Made by a program: the position numbers and the translations under genes
Assembly: GCA_016927695.1 (NCBI GenBank)
Contig: JAFGME010000205.1
Coordinates: 1 to 32,037, forward strand
Source: Bacteroidales bacterium
GTDB taxonomy: Bacteria > Bacteroidota > Bacteroidia > Bacteroidales > JAFGHD01
Direction of reading: 5' to 3'
Length of the DNA: 32,037 bases
The notes under the pieces: generated by a model
Database searches by the model: none
What the model was told of the DNA's origin: nothing
Seen by the model: only the letters and a program-made list of their open reading frames with translations
Shown: in pieces, positions 7,474-15,721 of the stretch
Position numbering within the stretch: position 1 is the first letter of the stretch
How the letters are laid out: each line of letters starts with the position of its first letter

Positions 7474-8814
7474 ATGCCGGCAAAGAAAAAGCAGGAGAAG
7501 ATATTTGTGCTGGACACTTCTGTGATCCTTTACAACCACAATGCAATAAACAGTTTCGACGACAACGACGTGGCCATTCCCATAACCGTTCTGGAAGAGC
7601 TCGACAATTTCAAGAAAGGAAATGAAACCAAGAACTTTGAAGCCCGTGAGTTCATCCGCATCATGGACAAACTCTCTACAAAAAGCACACTGATGAACTG
7701 GATCAGGCTCGACTTCCCCAAATCGGGCAAATTCAGGGTGGTGATGAATGAAACTCCCGCAAACGGGATAGATGCCATAAAAGTGTTTGGTGAAGATAAA
7801 CCCGATCATCGCATTCTAAATGCGGCAATTGTTCTTTCTTATGAAAATCCGGGGAAAAGGGTCATTCTTGTAACCAAGGATGTCAACCTCCGGATCAAGG
7901 CAAAATCGATGAACCTGCCGGCAGAAGACTTTGAAACCGGAAAAATCAAGGATGTTGACTCTCTCTATTCGGGAAAATCTTTGATTGAAAATGTCGACAC
8001 GGCCGCCATCGATAAATTATATGCGGAAGGCATGTGCGATGCCAGAAACATTGGGATAAACAAACCCGTTCCGAACCATTTTTTTATCCTCAGAAATGAA
8101 AAGTCATCCGTGCTTACCTGTTACAACCCGATGTTGAAGAAGGTTGAAAGGCTTGATAAACGGCCTGCATATAAGATCACCCCAAGGAATGCCGAGCAGG
8201 TGTTCGCCCTTCATGCCATTATGAACCCCGATATCAAACTGGTTACCCTTCAGGGAATAGCCGGAACCGGCAAAACCCTGCTTGCCCTGGCAGGGGCACT
8301 TGAGCAAAAGAGAAACTTCAAGCAGATTTACTTAGCCAGGCCCATTGTCCCTCTCAGCAACAAGGACATCGGTTACCTTCCGGGGGATATCAAATCCAAG
8401 CTGAATCCTTATATGGAACCGCTCTGGGACAACCTGAAGTTCATCCAGAGCCAATACAGTGAAAAAGACAAGGAATTCAAAAGGATCACGGAAGCGCTGG
8501 ATACGGAAAAACTGGTGATCACCCCCCTGGCATATATCAGGGGCCGGAGCATTTCCAATGTTTGCTTTATCGTGGATGAAGCACAGAACCTTACTCCCCA
8601 CGAGGTCAAAACCATTATCACCAGGGCGGGAGAGAATACCAAAATAATTTTTACCGGTGATATATACCAGATAGACACCCCTTACCTCGATTCACAGAGT
8701 AACGGGCTGTCGTACCTTATTGACAAGATCAAGCATCATGAGATTTATGCCCATGTCAGGCTCGAAAAAGGCGAAAGGTCGGAGCTGGCCAATCTGGCCA
8801 ATGAATTATTATAG
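7474..8814 (+). CDS. PIN-PhoH family ATPase/ribonuclease (PhoH2-like)
   Basis: This 446-residue protein has an N-terminal PIN nuclease domain (about 8-150, beginning IFVLDTSVIL with acidic D14) and a C-terminal PhoH ATPase domain (about 235-446). Walker A GIAGTGKT is at residues 261-268 and Walker B FIVDEAQN places D368/E369. PhoH2 proteins couple ATP-dependent RNA unwinding with PIN-domain cleavage of RNA, and are known from Actinobacteria as toxin-like systems. In Bacteroidota the fused gene is widespread and stands alone, as here, with no antitoxin visible. Length and motifs are complete. ATG at 7474 is preferred because the Lys-rich start leads directly into the first PIN strand. It is followed 68 bases later by the response regulator gene, which probably has its own promoter. 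Confidence 0.92.
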   Translation: MPAKKKQEKIFVLDTSVILYNHNAINSFDDNDVAIPITVLEELDNFKKGNETKNFEAREFIRIMDKLSTKSTLMNWIRLDFPKSGKFRVVMNETPANGIDAIKVFGEDKPDHRILNAAIVLSYENPGKRVILVTKDVNLRIKAKSMNLPAEDFETGKIKDVDSLYSGKSLIENVDTAAIDKLYAEGMCDARNIGINKPVPNHFFILRNEKSSVLTCYNPMLKKVERLDKRPAYKITPRNAEQVFALHAIMNPDIKLVTLQGIAGTGKTLLALAGALEQKRNFKQIYLARPIVPLSNKDIGYLPGDIKSKLNPYMEPLWDNLKFIQSQYSEKDKEFKRITEALDTEKLVITPLAYIRGRSISNVCFIVDEAQNLTPHEVKTIITRAGENTKIIFTGDIYQIDTPYLDSQSNGLSYLIDKIKHHEIYAHVRLEKGERSELANLANELL

Positions 8815-8823
8815 AAAATGTTG

Positions 8824-8831
8824 TACTTTTA
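8824..8831 (+). promoter_or_regulatory. Possible -7 promoter box for the response regulator operon
   Basis: TACTTTTA matches seven of eight positions of TAnnTTTG, 51 bases before the response regulator ATG and just after the phoH-type gene stop. No -33 TTG is visible at the right spacing. Confidence 0.3.
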
Positions 8832-8882
8832 CGGAGATTCAAATCACTTCAGGGTCGGTAACTAAAGAAACACGTTGGCATT

Positions 8883-10259
8883 ATGGATAAAATGGAAGCG
8901 AAAATTCTAATCATTGATGATGATCAGGATATTTTACTTGCGGCAAAGCTTTTCCTGAAACAACACTTTTCCATAGTACATACGGAATATGAGCCCAACA
9001 ATATTCCGAACCTGCTCAGGATGGAGAATTATGACATTATCCTTCTTGACATGAACTTTTCCAAGGATGCCACCAGCGGTAAGGAAGGGTTTCACTGGCT
9101 GAATGCCATCCTCGAAATTGATCCGTCGGCAGTGGTGATATTCATCACGGGCTATGGTGACATTGAGCTGGCAGTGCAGGGCATCAAGGAGGGGGCAACC
9201 AACTTCCTGCTGAAGCCCTGGGACAACCAGAAGCTTCTGTCAACCATTGAAGCCAATCTGAAAGTCAGAGACTCAAAAAAAGAATTGCAGGATATACGGT
9301 CGAAACAAAAAATGCATTCGGCCCGTGAAGGTGACGATTATTCCACCATCATCGGCGATTCGCCGGCCATGCAACTGGTGATGAATGCTGTGCAGAAAGT
9401 TGCCGTCACCGATGCGAATATTTTAATATTAGGCGAAAACGGTACCGGTAAGGAACTTGTGGCAAGGGCAATTCACAATGCTTCCGGCAGAAGCTCACGG
9501 ATTTTTGTTTCCGTAGACCTGGGAGCCATCAGTGAAACCCTCTTCGAAAGTGAGCTGTTCGGGTTTAAAAAAGGAGCTTTTACCGATGCCCGCGAAGACC
9601 GTGCCGGCCGCTTTGAAACAGCAAACAAAGGCAGTATTTTCCTTGACGAAATTGGAAATCTTTCCCTTCATCTTCAGTCCAAACTGCTCAGCGTGATTCA
9701 GAACAGGCGGGTGGTGCGTCTGGGATCCAATGCCGAAATACCTGTCGATGTCCGGCTTATATGCGCCACCAACATGCCTCTTTACCAGATGGTGAAAGAA
9801 AACAAATTCAGACAGGACCTCCTTTACCGTATAAACACGGTGGAAATCAAAGTCCCTTCATTGCGCGAAAGGATCGGGGATTTACCCATGCTCGTCGACT
9901 ATTTTCTTGAGTTTTACTGCAAAAAATACAACAAGCCTCTAAAACGGGTCACTTCATCTACTTTGAAAAGGCTCGAAAAACATACCTGGCCGGGAAACAT
10001 CAGGGAGCTTCAACATGCCGTTGAAAGAGCAGTTATCATGAGCGAGTTGAACACACTTGAACCCGACGACTTTTTCCTCTCACGGATGGATGACGACAAT
10101 GAGGCTTCTTTATCCTCCCCTATGAACCTGGAGGAAACAGAAAAGATGCTTATCCGCAAAGTGATCGACAAACACGGGGGCAATATCAGTAAAGCCGCCA
10201 GGGAACTGGGGCTCACGAGGGCCTCCCTTTACAGAAGAATAGAAAAACATGACTTATAG
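8883..10259 (+). CDS. NtrC-family sigma-54-dependent response regulator
   Basis: The 458-residue protein contains a receiver domain (residues 6-120; acidic D12-D14, phospho-acceptor D56, T89 and K111), an AAA+ sigma-54 interaction domain (about 153-385; Walker A GENGTGKE at 184-191) and a C-terminal Fis-type helix-turn-helix (NISKAARELGLTRASLYRRI). It activates transcription by remodelling sigma-54 RNA polymerase at -24/-12 promoters. The sigma-54 contact loop reads GAFTDA (231-236) instead of the classical GAFTGA, a variant I recall from Bacteroidota. The next gene is its cognate sensor kinase, starting inside the last codons of this gene (11-base overlap), which implies translational coupling. 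Target promoters are not visible in this window. Confidence 0.95.
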   Translation: MDKMEAKILIIDDDQDILLAAKLFLKQHFSIVHTEYEPNNIPNLLRMENYDIILLDMNFSKDATSGKEGFHWLNAILEIDPSAVVIFITGYGDIELAVQGIKEGATNFLLKPWDNQKLLSTIEANLKVRDSKKELQDIRSKQKMHSAREGDDYSTIIGDSPAMQLVMNAVQKVAVTDANILILGENGTGKELVARAIHNASGRSSRIFVSVDLGAISETLFESELFGFKKGAFTDAREDRAGRFETANKGSIFLDEIGNLSLHLQSKLLSVIQNRRVVRLGSNAEIPVDVRLICATNMPLYQMVKENKFRQDLLYRINTVEIKVPSLRERIGDLPMLVDYFLEFYCKKYNKPLKRVTSSTLKRLEKHTWPGNIRELQHAVERAVIMSELNTLEPDDFFLSRMDDDNEASLSSPMNLEETEKMLIRKVIDKHGGNISKAARELGLTRASLYRRIEKHDL

Positions 10260-11604
10260 AAACTTCAGGCTGGCTGTTGCAGGAAGGGTTCTGCTGCTTA
10301 TTATAACCATTTCCCTGAGTTTTTACCTCCTTATTGTGCAGGAGCACCTGCTAAGTTTCATTATCCTTTGCATATTTGTAACCTTGCAGGTATTTGACCT
10401 CATCCGGTACGTGGAAAAAACCAATAAAATGCTCACCCAACTGTTTGACAGCATAAGGCATTCCGATTTTTCCACTTCCTTCTCCAACAAGGGGCTTGGT
10501 AAAAGTTTTGAGGAGCTTGCCCATGCTTTCAATTCAGTGATCTTTGAATTCAAGAAGCACAGATCCGAAAAGGAGGAGCAGTTCAATTACCTGCAAACCG
10601 TTGGCCAGCACATCAACGTCGGGATCATTTGCTATAACCTGCATGGTAAGGTTGATATGTATAATAATGCTGCAAAAAAAATCCTCCGTTTGCCCAATCT
10701 CAGGGATATTAGGGAGCTGAATACAGTAAAAACAGATCTTCCCCAGATTCTGATGGCAATGAAATCCGGTGACAAAAGCCTGGTCAGGCTGGTGGTGGAG
10801 GATGAAATCCGGCAGATTGCCATTTCTGCCACTGAGTTTAAAATGCGTGAACAGGATTTTATCCTTGTATCCATGCAGGACATCCATGCCGAACTGGAAG
10901 AAAAGGAAATTGAATCATGGCAAAGGCTGATCCGTGTGCTAACCCATGAAATCATGAACTCAATCACCCCTATTTCCTCACTTGTTTCCACCGTGCATGA
11001 CCTTATTATCGATGAAAGTGATGAAATGCCAAGTCTTCGCAAGCTCGACCAGGAAGAAGTGGAAAGTGTTGATAATGCCCTGAAAACCATCAGGAACAGA
11101 AGTAACGGCCTTTTAAGTTTTGTGGATATTTACAGGAATCTCACACGAATACCGAAACCCAATTTCCGTTACTTTGAGGTGAGGGAAGTTTTCACAAGGG
11201 CACAGCAGCTCCTCAAAACCAAACTTGAAGAATCCAATATCAGGTGCCGCTGCGATCTTGAACCCGAGAATATCATGCTCACTGCCGATCCCGACCTGGT
11301 CGACCAGGTGATCATAAATCTTGTGCTGAACGCCATTGATGCTGTTAAAGAAAAGGAATTCCCGGAAATCATTATGAAAGCATACATTAACAAAAACAAC
11401 CGGGTATCCATCGAGATAAAGGATAATGGTCCCGGGATCAAACACGATATAATAGATAAGATTTTCATGCCGTTTTTTACATCAAAGAAAACAGGCTCCG
11501 GAATAGGTCTCAGCCTTTCGCGGCAGATTATGCACCTCCACAAAGGGTCGGTTTCAGTTAAATCCAAGCCCGGAGACGGATCTGTGTTTATATTGACTTT
11601 TTAA
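10249..11604 (+). CDS. Membrane sensor histidine kinase partner of the NtrC-type regulator
   Basis: The 451-residue kinase has two N-terminal transmembrane helices (about 8-29 and 33-52) with almost no periplasmic loop, a HAMP-like linker to about 105, a PAS-like domain (115-215), the dimerization/phosphoacceptor helix RLIRVLTHEIMNSITPISSL with H233, and a HATPase domain with N box (NLVLNAIDAV), G1 (DNGPGI) and G2 (GSGIGLSLSRQIM). The absent periplasmic domain suggests it senses an intramembrane or cytoplasmic signal. It overlaps the regulator gene by 11 bases and is followed 1 base later by the nitroreductase gene, so regulator, kinase and nitroreductase are probably one transcript. The signal is unknown. 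Confidence 0.93.
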   Translation: MTYRNFRLAVAGRVLLLIITISLSFYLLIVQEHLLSFIILCIFVTLQVFDLIRYVEKTNKMLTQLFDSIRHSDFSTSFSNKGLGKSFEELAHAFNSVIFEFKKHRSEKEEQFNYLQTVGQHINVGIICYNLHGKVDMYNNAAKKILRLPNLRDIRELNTVKTDLPQILMAMKSGDKSLVRLVVEDEIRQIAISATEFKMREQDFILVSMQDIHAELEEKEIESWQRLIRVLTHEIMNSITPISSLVSTVHDLIIDESDEMPSLRKLDQEEVESVDNALKTIRNRSNGLLSFVDIYRNLTRIPKPNFRYFEVREVFTRAQQLLKTKLEESNIRCRCDLEPENIMLTADPDLVDQVIINLVLNAIDAVKEKEFPEIIMKAYINKNNRVSIEIKDNGPGIKHDIIDKIFMPFFTSKKTGSGIGLSLSRQIMHLHKGSVSVKSKPGDGSVFILTF

Positions 11605-11605
11605 T

Positions 11606-12217
11606 ATGGAAAAAGAAGCGATTACAATTTTTAATGTTCATCCTCTACTTAAGAGGAGATGGAGTCCCAGGGCTTTCAGTGACAGGGCAATAGAAAAGGA
11701 GAAAGTCCAGAGAATGTTTGAGGCGGCACGCTGGGCGCCTTCTTCGATGAACGAACAACCCTGGCGCTTTATCATGGGTTTAAAAGGCGACAGTACGTAT
11801 GAGGTAATATTCTCATCCCTGGTGGAGTTTAACCGGCTTTGGGCGGGAACAGCACCGATGCTGACCATCAGTTGCGGAAAAATGATCCATTCGGGGAAGA
11901 ATGAAGGCAAACCCAATGAATCATTCGCATACGACGTTGGACAGTCGTTGGCACATCTGACCTTCCAGGCCATGAGCGATGGCCTGTTCGTTCATCAGAT
12001 GGGAGGTTTTGATAAGGAGTCTCTGCAGGAAAGTTTTAAAATACCGGATCAATATTCCCCCCTCACTGTGTTTGCAGCAGGCTATCCGGGTGACCCCGGG
12101 GTGTTGCATCCCAATTTGCGAAAAATGGAATACGGAGACCGGATCCGTAAGGATTTCCATTCCTTTGTTTTTATGGGTGAGTTTGGGAAATCCTCAGATT
12201 TTTTTAACGAAGTGTAA
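11606..12217 (+). CDS. Nitroreductase-family FMN oxidoreductase
   Basis: This 203-residue protein matches the NfsA/NfsB-type nitroreductase fold: an N-terminal RRWSPRAFSDRAI segment (FMN phosphate-binding Arg/Ser), AARWAPSSMNEQPWRF (the usual SxxNxQPW FMN motif), and a C-terminal AAGYPGDP loop. Such homodimers use NAD(P)H to reduce nitro compounds, quinones or flavins. The exact substrate cannot be told. It starts one base after the kinase stop codon and ends 14 bases before the cyclase gene. The tight packing suggests co-transcription with the two-component system, though a functional link is only inferred. Length is normal. Confidence 0.88.
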   Translation: MEKEAITIFNVHPLLKRRWSPRAFSDRAIEKEKVQRMFEAARWAPSSMNEQPWRFIMGLKGDSTYEVIFSSLVEFNRLWAGTAPMLTISCGKMIHSGKNEGKPNESFAYDVGQSLAHLTFQAMSDGLFVHQMGGFDKESLQESFKIPDQYSPLTVFAAGYPGDPGVLHPNLRKMEYGDRIRKDFHSFVFMGEFGKSSDFFNEV

Positions 12218-12231
12218 TCGAAAATCTAAAA

Positions 12232-13227
12232 ATGAAAACAAGAAAAATCTGGTTCAGCATTGCAGCTATAACAATGATCATTATTGGATCCTGCGACAGT
12301 GGACATGAGAAAAAACCTGAAAAAAAAGAAAAAGAATTTATTGTACATCATGAGTTTGATGCTGACTCTGCCTATCATTTTGTTGAAAAACAAGTGGCTT
12401 TCGGTCCAAGAGTGCCCGGTTCGCAGGCTCATGAGAATTGCAGGATATACCTAACTGCAAAACTGTCTGATTATGCTGACAAGGCAATCGTACAGCCGTT
12501 TAAGGCACGGGTTTTCAACGGAACGATCATGAACGGGTACAACATCATCGGCAGTTTTGACACTTTAAACACTAAAAGAATTTTGCTGTGCGCACACTGG
12601 GACAGCAGACCATTTGCCGACTATGACCCCGACCCGGAAAAGCACAATCAGGCCATTGACGGGGCAAATGACGGGGCCAGCGGCGTGGGGGTATTGCTTG
12701 AAGCTGCCCGGCAGTTCAAAATCAGGAAACCGGGTATAGGCGTTGACATTATATTCTTTGACCTTGAGGATTATGGCGAACCCTCAGGGGATCAGTTCTC
12801 AGGAAAGCCCGACACATGGGGGCTTGGCTCCCAGTATTGGTCAAGGAACCCGCACAAGCCCGGCTATACTGCAAGGTTCGGGATGCTTCTCGATATGGTA
12901 GGCAATGAAGAGGCCACTTTCCTGATGGAAGGTTTTTCGATGGAGTATGCCCCGAAAATAGTGAGAAAAGTATGGACCATTGCCGGCCGGATCGGGTTCA
13001 GTAACTATTTCCTTTTCAAAGACGGAGGATACATCACGGATGATCATTACTATATCAACAAGATCACCGGAATTCCCACCATAAACATTATTCACCTTAC
13101 AGATAAATCGCCCAACGGGAGCTTTTTCAATGAATGGCATACCATCTCTGACAATATGGCTGTCATTGACCGGAAAACGCTTCAGGTAGTGGGCCTCACC
13201 GTGTTGAATACGGTGTATAATGAATAA
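12232..13227 (+). CDS. Lipoprotein M28-family glutaminyl cyclase (type II QC)
   Basis: This 331-residue protein is a lipoprotein: basic N-terminus, hydrophobic stretch, lipobox IGSC with C21. The M28-like domain carries the putative Zn ligands D147 (DGANDGASG), E179 (FFDLEDYG) and H303 (NEWHTISDN). The DTWGLGSQYW stretch is typical of type II glutaminyl cyclases from Porphyromonas and relatives, as opposed to aminopeptidases. The enzyme would convert N-terminal Gln of exported proteins to pyroglutamate in the periplasm. This suits Bacteroidota, where signal peptidase I often leaves Gln at +1. The neighbouring T9SS protein (13292-14410) has exactly such a predicted AWA/Q site. An M28 aminopeptidase remains the alternative. 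Confidence 0.85.
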   Translation: MKTRKIWFSIAAITMIIIGSCDSGHEKKPEKKEKEFIVHHEFDADSAYHFVEKQVAFGPRVPGSQAHENCRIYLTAKLSDYADKAIVQPFKARVFNGTIMNGYNIIGSFDTLNTKRILLCAHWDSRPFADYDPDPEKHNQAIDGANDGASGVGVLLEAARQFKIRKPGIGVDIIFFDLEDYGEPSGDQFSGKPDTWGLGSQYWSRNPHKPGYTARFGMLLDMVGNEEATFLMEGFSMEYAPKIVRKVWTIAGRIGFSNYFLFKDGGYITDDHYYINKITGIPTINIIHLTDKSPNGSFFNEWHTISDNMAVIDRKTLQVVGLTVLNTVYNE

Positions 13228-13252
13228 AAAAAGCCACCGGAGAATGGTGGCT
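13226..13252 (-). terminator. Intrinsic terminator for the T9SS cargo gene
   Basis: AGCCACC (13232-13238) pairs perfectly with GGTGGCT (13246-13252) around a 7-base loop. Read on the - strand the stem is followed at once by a run of seven T, 40 bases after the stop of the gene at 13292. On the + strand there is no T-run, so it serves the - strand gene mainly, although it also lies just after the cyclase stop. Confidence 0.75.
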
Positions 13253-13291
13253 AAACAAATCAAGGTAAGGTAACCTACATGGTAAGGAGTG

Positions 13292-14410
13292 CTATTCTAT
13301 GGAAAATTTACCCGAATAAAATTCATTTCCCTGGAATTCAACATAATAAAGCCCTGAATCCAGTGCCATATTTTCAAACTTAACCAGGTTCCCGGATGTA
13401 TGGCAGGTGTTGACAAGTTTGCCGTTCTGATCTACCACTTTAACAACGAAACTTTCGTTGCCGGGATTTTCGAATTCGATCCTGGCTATTTTCCGGTAAG
13501 GATTGGCGGTAATAGTGAAGGTCATTTCATGTTCCAGCGGAGTGCGTAGGTTGATAATTTTCCCGTTTGAAAACTCTGTGAACATGTAATTCGACCATTG
13601 GTTTCTTTGCCAGGTCATGGATAAACATGATATTGTATTACCGCTCAGATCATTGGAAAACAAAACCTTGTTTTCATTTATCCAGGAAGATTTCTTTTCA
13701 TTCCAGCGACTTACGGTTAATTCCTCAAGCATTCCATAAGTGTTGATTATGTATTCTTCTTTTGAGATGTTCGTTTCATTCCCGTTCTCCACCTTTGACT
13801 TCATCTTGCTTACCAGTTTTCCATCCGGATTGTATCTGTGTTTATCCACAATAAATGAAGAACTCCATTTATTGTCTTCCCAGTAACAGATGGTTTCTTC
13901 AGATAGCAGGTCCTGGTTGTAAATATATCCTGTTTTGAGGAAATTTCCCCAGCTGTTTTCAAAATGCTGCCTTATTTTTTCCTTCACCTTGTTGTCGGCG
14001 TAATAGGAAAAAACTTCCCTGTATCCGTTGTTTATCAACCCGTTGTAAATATTCTGATAGAGGATTTCGGTCAGATTGCCTTCTTTATCGTATTGGTACC
14101 TTATAAGAGTATTGTCCTCCCATCTCAGTTGAAGGTCATTCCAGAATTGTTCTACTTCTTCGGAAATCTCACCATTTTTACCGTATGTGATGGCTTTGAA
14201 TGAATAATTGATCCATCGATCCTGGTCAAAAACCTGGGTTAACTCTGAAATCTTTATATCCTGGTTGTAATATTCAATCGTCCGGTCAAACTGGTCCCAT
14301 GCACTGCTTTTTGAGTTCCACTGGTTCATATAGGTAGTGTCAGTGGTTATTTGCGCCCATGCACCTGCGGAGATCAGAACCGCTCCTGCCAAATTCAAAA
14401 TTGTTTTCAT
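13292..14410 (-). CDS. Secreted protein with T9SS C-terminal sorting domain
   Basis: The mature protein would be about 350 residues. The preferred start is ATG at 14410 (MKTILNLAGA), since an upstream in-frame ATG at 14428 only adds MNEFRN before a normal signal peptide that ends AWA/QITT, leaving Gln at +1. The central region is made of imperfect Trp/Tyr/Asn-rich repeats (YDKEGNLTEILYQN, WNEKKSSWINENKV), reminiscent of YD/RHS-like beta repeats. The last 80 residues (from FTITANPYRK to GLYYVEFQG..SGKFSIE) match the type A T9SS sorting domain, which takes the protein across the outer membrane and is then cleaved. No catalytic motif is seen. It is flanked by its own terminator and has no operon partner. 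Confidence 0.8.
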   Translation of the reverse strand: MKTILNLAGAVLISAGAWAQITTDTTYMNQWNSKSSAWDQFDRTIEYYNQDIKISELTQVFDQDRWINYSFKAITYGKNGEISEEVEQFWNDLQLRWEDNTLIRYQYDKEGNLTEILYQNIYNGLINNGYREVFSYYADNKVKEKIRQHFENSWGNFLKTGYIYNQDLLSEETICYWEDNKWSSSFIVDKHRYNPDGKLVSKMKSKVENGNETNISKEEYIINTYGMLEELTVSRWNEKKSSWINENKVLFSNDLSGNTISCLSMTWQRNQWSNYMFTEFSNGKIINLRTPLEHEMTFTITANPYRKIARIEFENPGNESFVVKVVDQNGKLVNTCHTSGNLVKFENMALDSGLYYVEFQGNEFYSGKFSIE

Positions 14411-14629
14411 ATTTCTAAATTCATTCATTCAACATATATTACTTAGGTTTAATAGTTTTTACCATAACTGTACCATGTCATTAATAAATTGAAAACGTGC
14501 ATTTTACATTAATATTGCCTTCGGGGGTTTGTATAAATATGAGAATGTGTGGTTCAAAATGGGAAATAATCTAAAAATGAGAATCTATGTAAAAGTTTTT
14601 TTTCGATGGGTATACAGCGTGGAAAAGGA

Positions 14630-15709
14630 TCAATATATCTTCTTGATTTTATCTTCTGAGCTCACGCCCGACAGAATTTCCACGTTGATGCCATCGGAAA
14701 GGCCGGTTTCAATGTGTCTTTTTTCAAATACCTGTGGTGCGGTTTCTACCTCCACAAAAGCAGAATCCTTTTCAAACTGAAGCAGGCTTTCGCTGATGGC
14801 CAGTACGCTGTCACGGCGGTCGAGTACAATGCTTGCATTGGCGCTGTATCCTGCGCGTACAAATACAGAATCGATAAGTTCAACGGCGGCTTTGATTTCG
14901 AACTGGATGGCGCCGTTTTCTTCAACTCCCTTAGGCGAAATGTGTTCTAATATGGCGTGGAAATCAATATTATCTATTGCACCGATGGTCAGGATCAGAT
15001 CCATTCCCTCCCGGATCTTGCCTACTTCGCTTTCATCCACTTTCCCCTCAAAAACCATTTCCCCCATGTCGGCGATTATGGCAATGGTGCTGCCTTCATT
15101 AAAGGTGTTGCTTTCGATTACTGAGTTGCCTGTTTCTACAACCACGTCAAGCACCATCCCGCTGATGGTGGAAGTGATCAGGGTGTTGGTTGCCTTACCC
15201 TTTGTTCTGGATTGCCCTTCCTTGATCAGGTCCAGGTTGTTTTCGGCCGACTCAAGCTCTTCCATAGCGTTTTTGTATTCAAGCTCATAAATTTCAAAAT
15301 CGGTTTTGGCTATGACTTTTTGCTCATATAAATCCTTTTGCCGGTCATAATTCCTTTCGGCATTCTGCAGGGCTATTTTCGCCCTGTTCAGCCTCGACTC
15401 AGCATTGTTCAGGTTGACCATATTGGGAATGATCTGAACTTTGGCAATAAGATCTCCTTCCCTGATAATGGTTCCCTCAACAACATAGATTTCTTCAATG
15501 ATGCCCGACACTTTCGGCTTTATCTCGATTTCTTTCCGGGGTAAGACCGATCCTGTAGCTACGGTTTTTTTGATAATATTGGTCACCACCGGCGATGTGG
15601 TTTCAAAAACCACTGGTTTCGCCTGTGATTTGTTGTAAAGGAAGTAAATCGTAAAGATGAATACACCAAGTACAACAACCAGAATAAAAATTTTGATGAA
15701 TGTTTTCAT
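14630..15709 (-). CDS. Periplasmic adaptor (HlyD/MacA-type membrane fusion protein)
   Basis: The 359-residue protein has an N-terminal membrane anchor (residues 5-26), a biotinyl-lipoyl-like half (KVSGIIEEIYVVEGTIIREGDLIAKV, about 67-92), a long coiled-coil hairpin (about 97-168), the second lipoyl half (STISGMVLDVVVETGNSV), then beta-barrel and membrane-proximal domains. This is the MacA/HlyD order. In tripartite efflux it links the inner-membrane MacB-type ABC transporter to a TolC channel. It is the last gene of a four-gene operon, 12 bases after the second permease. No TolC homologue lies in this window, so the channel must be encoded elsewhere. Confidence 0.9.
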   Translation of the reverse strand: MKTFIKIFILVVVLGVFIFTIYFLYNKSQAKPVVFETTSPVVTNIIKKTVATGSVLPRKEIEIKPKVSGIIEEIYVVEGTIIREGDLIAKVQIIPNMVNLNNAESRLNRAKIALQNAERNYDRQKDLYEQKVIAKTDFEIYELEYKNAMEELESAENNLDLIKEGQSRTKGKATNTLITSTISGMVLDVVVETGNSVIESNTFNEGSTIAIIADMGEMVFEGKVDESEVGKIREGMDLILTIGAIDNIDFHAILEHISPKGVEENGAIQFEIKAAVELIDSVFVRAGYSANASIVLDRRDSVLAISESLLQFEKDSAFVEVETAPQVFEKRHIETGLSDGINVEILSGVSSEDKIKKIY

Positions 15710-15721
15710 ATCATTACGGTA

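Noticed and set aside
11949-11964. TGGCAC in the nitroreductase gene as a possible sigma-54 -24 element
   Set aside because: The -12 position reads ACCTT instead of TTGCW, and the site lies inside a coding region.
13226-13252. Hairpin after the glutaminyl cyclase as that gene's terminator
   Set aside because: On the + strand the T-run is missing; the T-tract follows the stem only on the - strand, so it was assigned to the T9SS gene.
14529-14780. 83-codon + strand frame in the spacer after the T9SS gene
   Set aside because: Most of it is antisense to the adaptor gene, with no domain or promoter. The true spacer (14429-14629) shows only AT-rich sequence.
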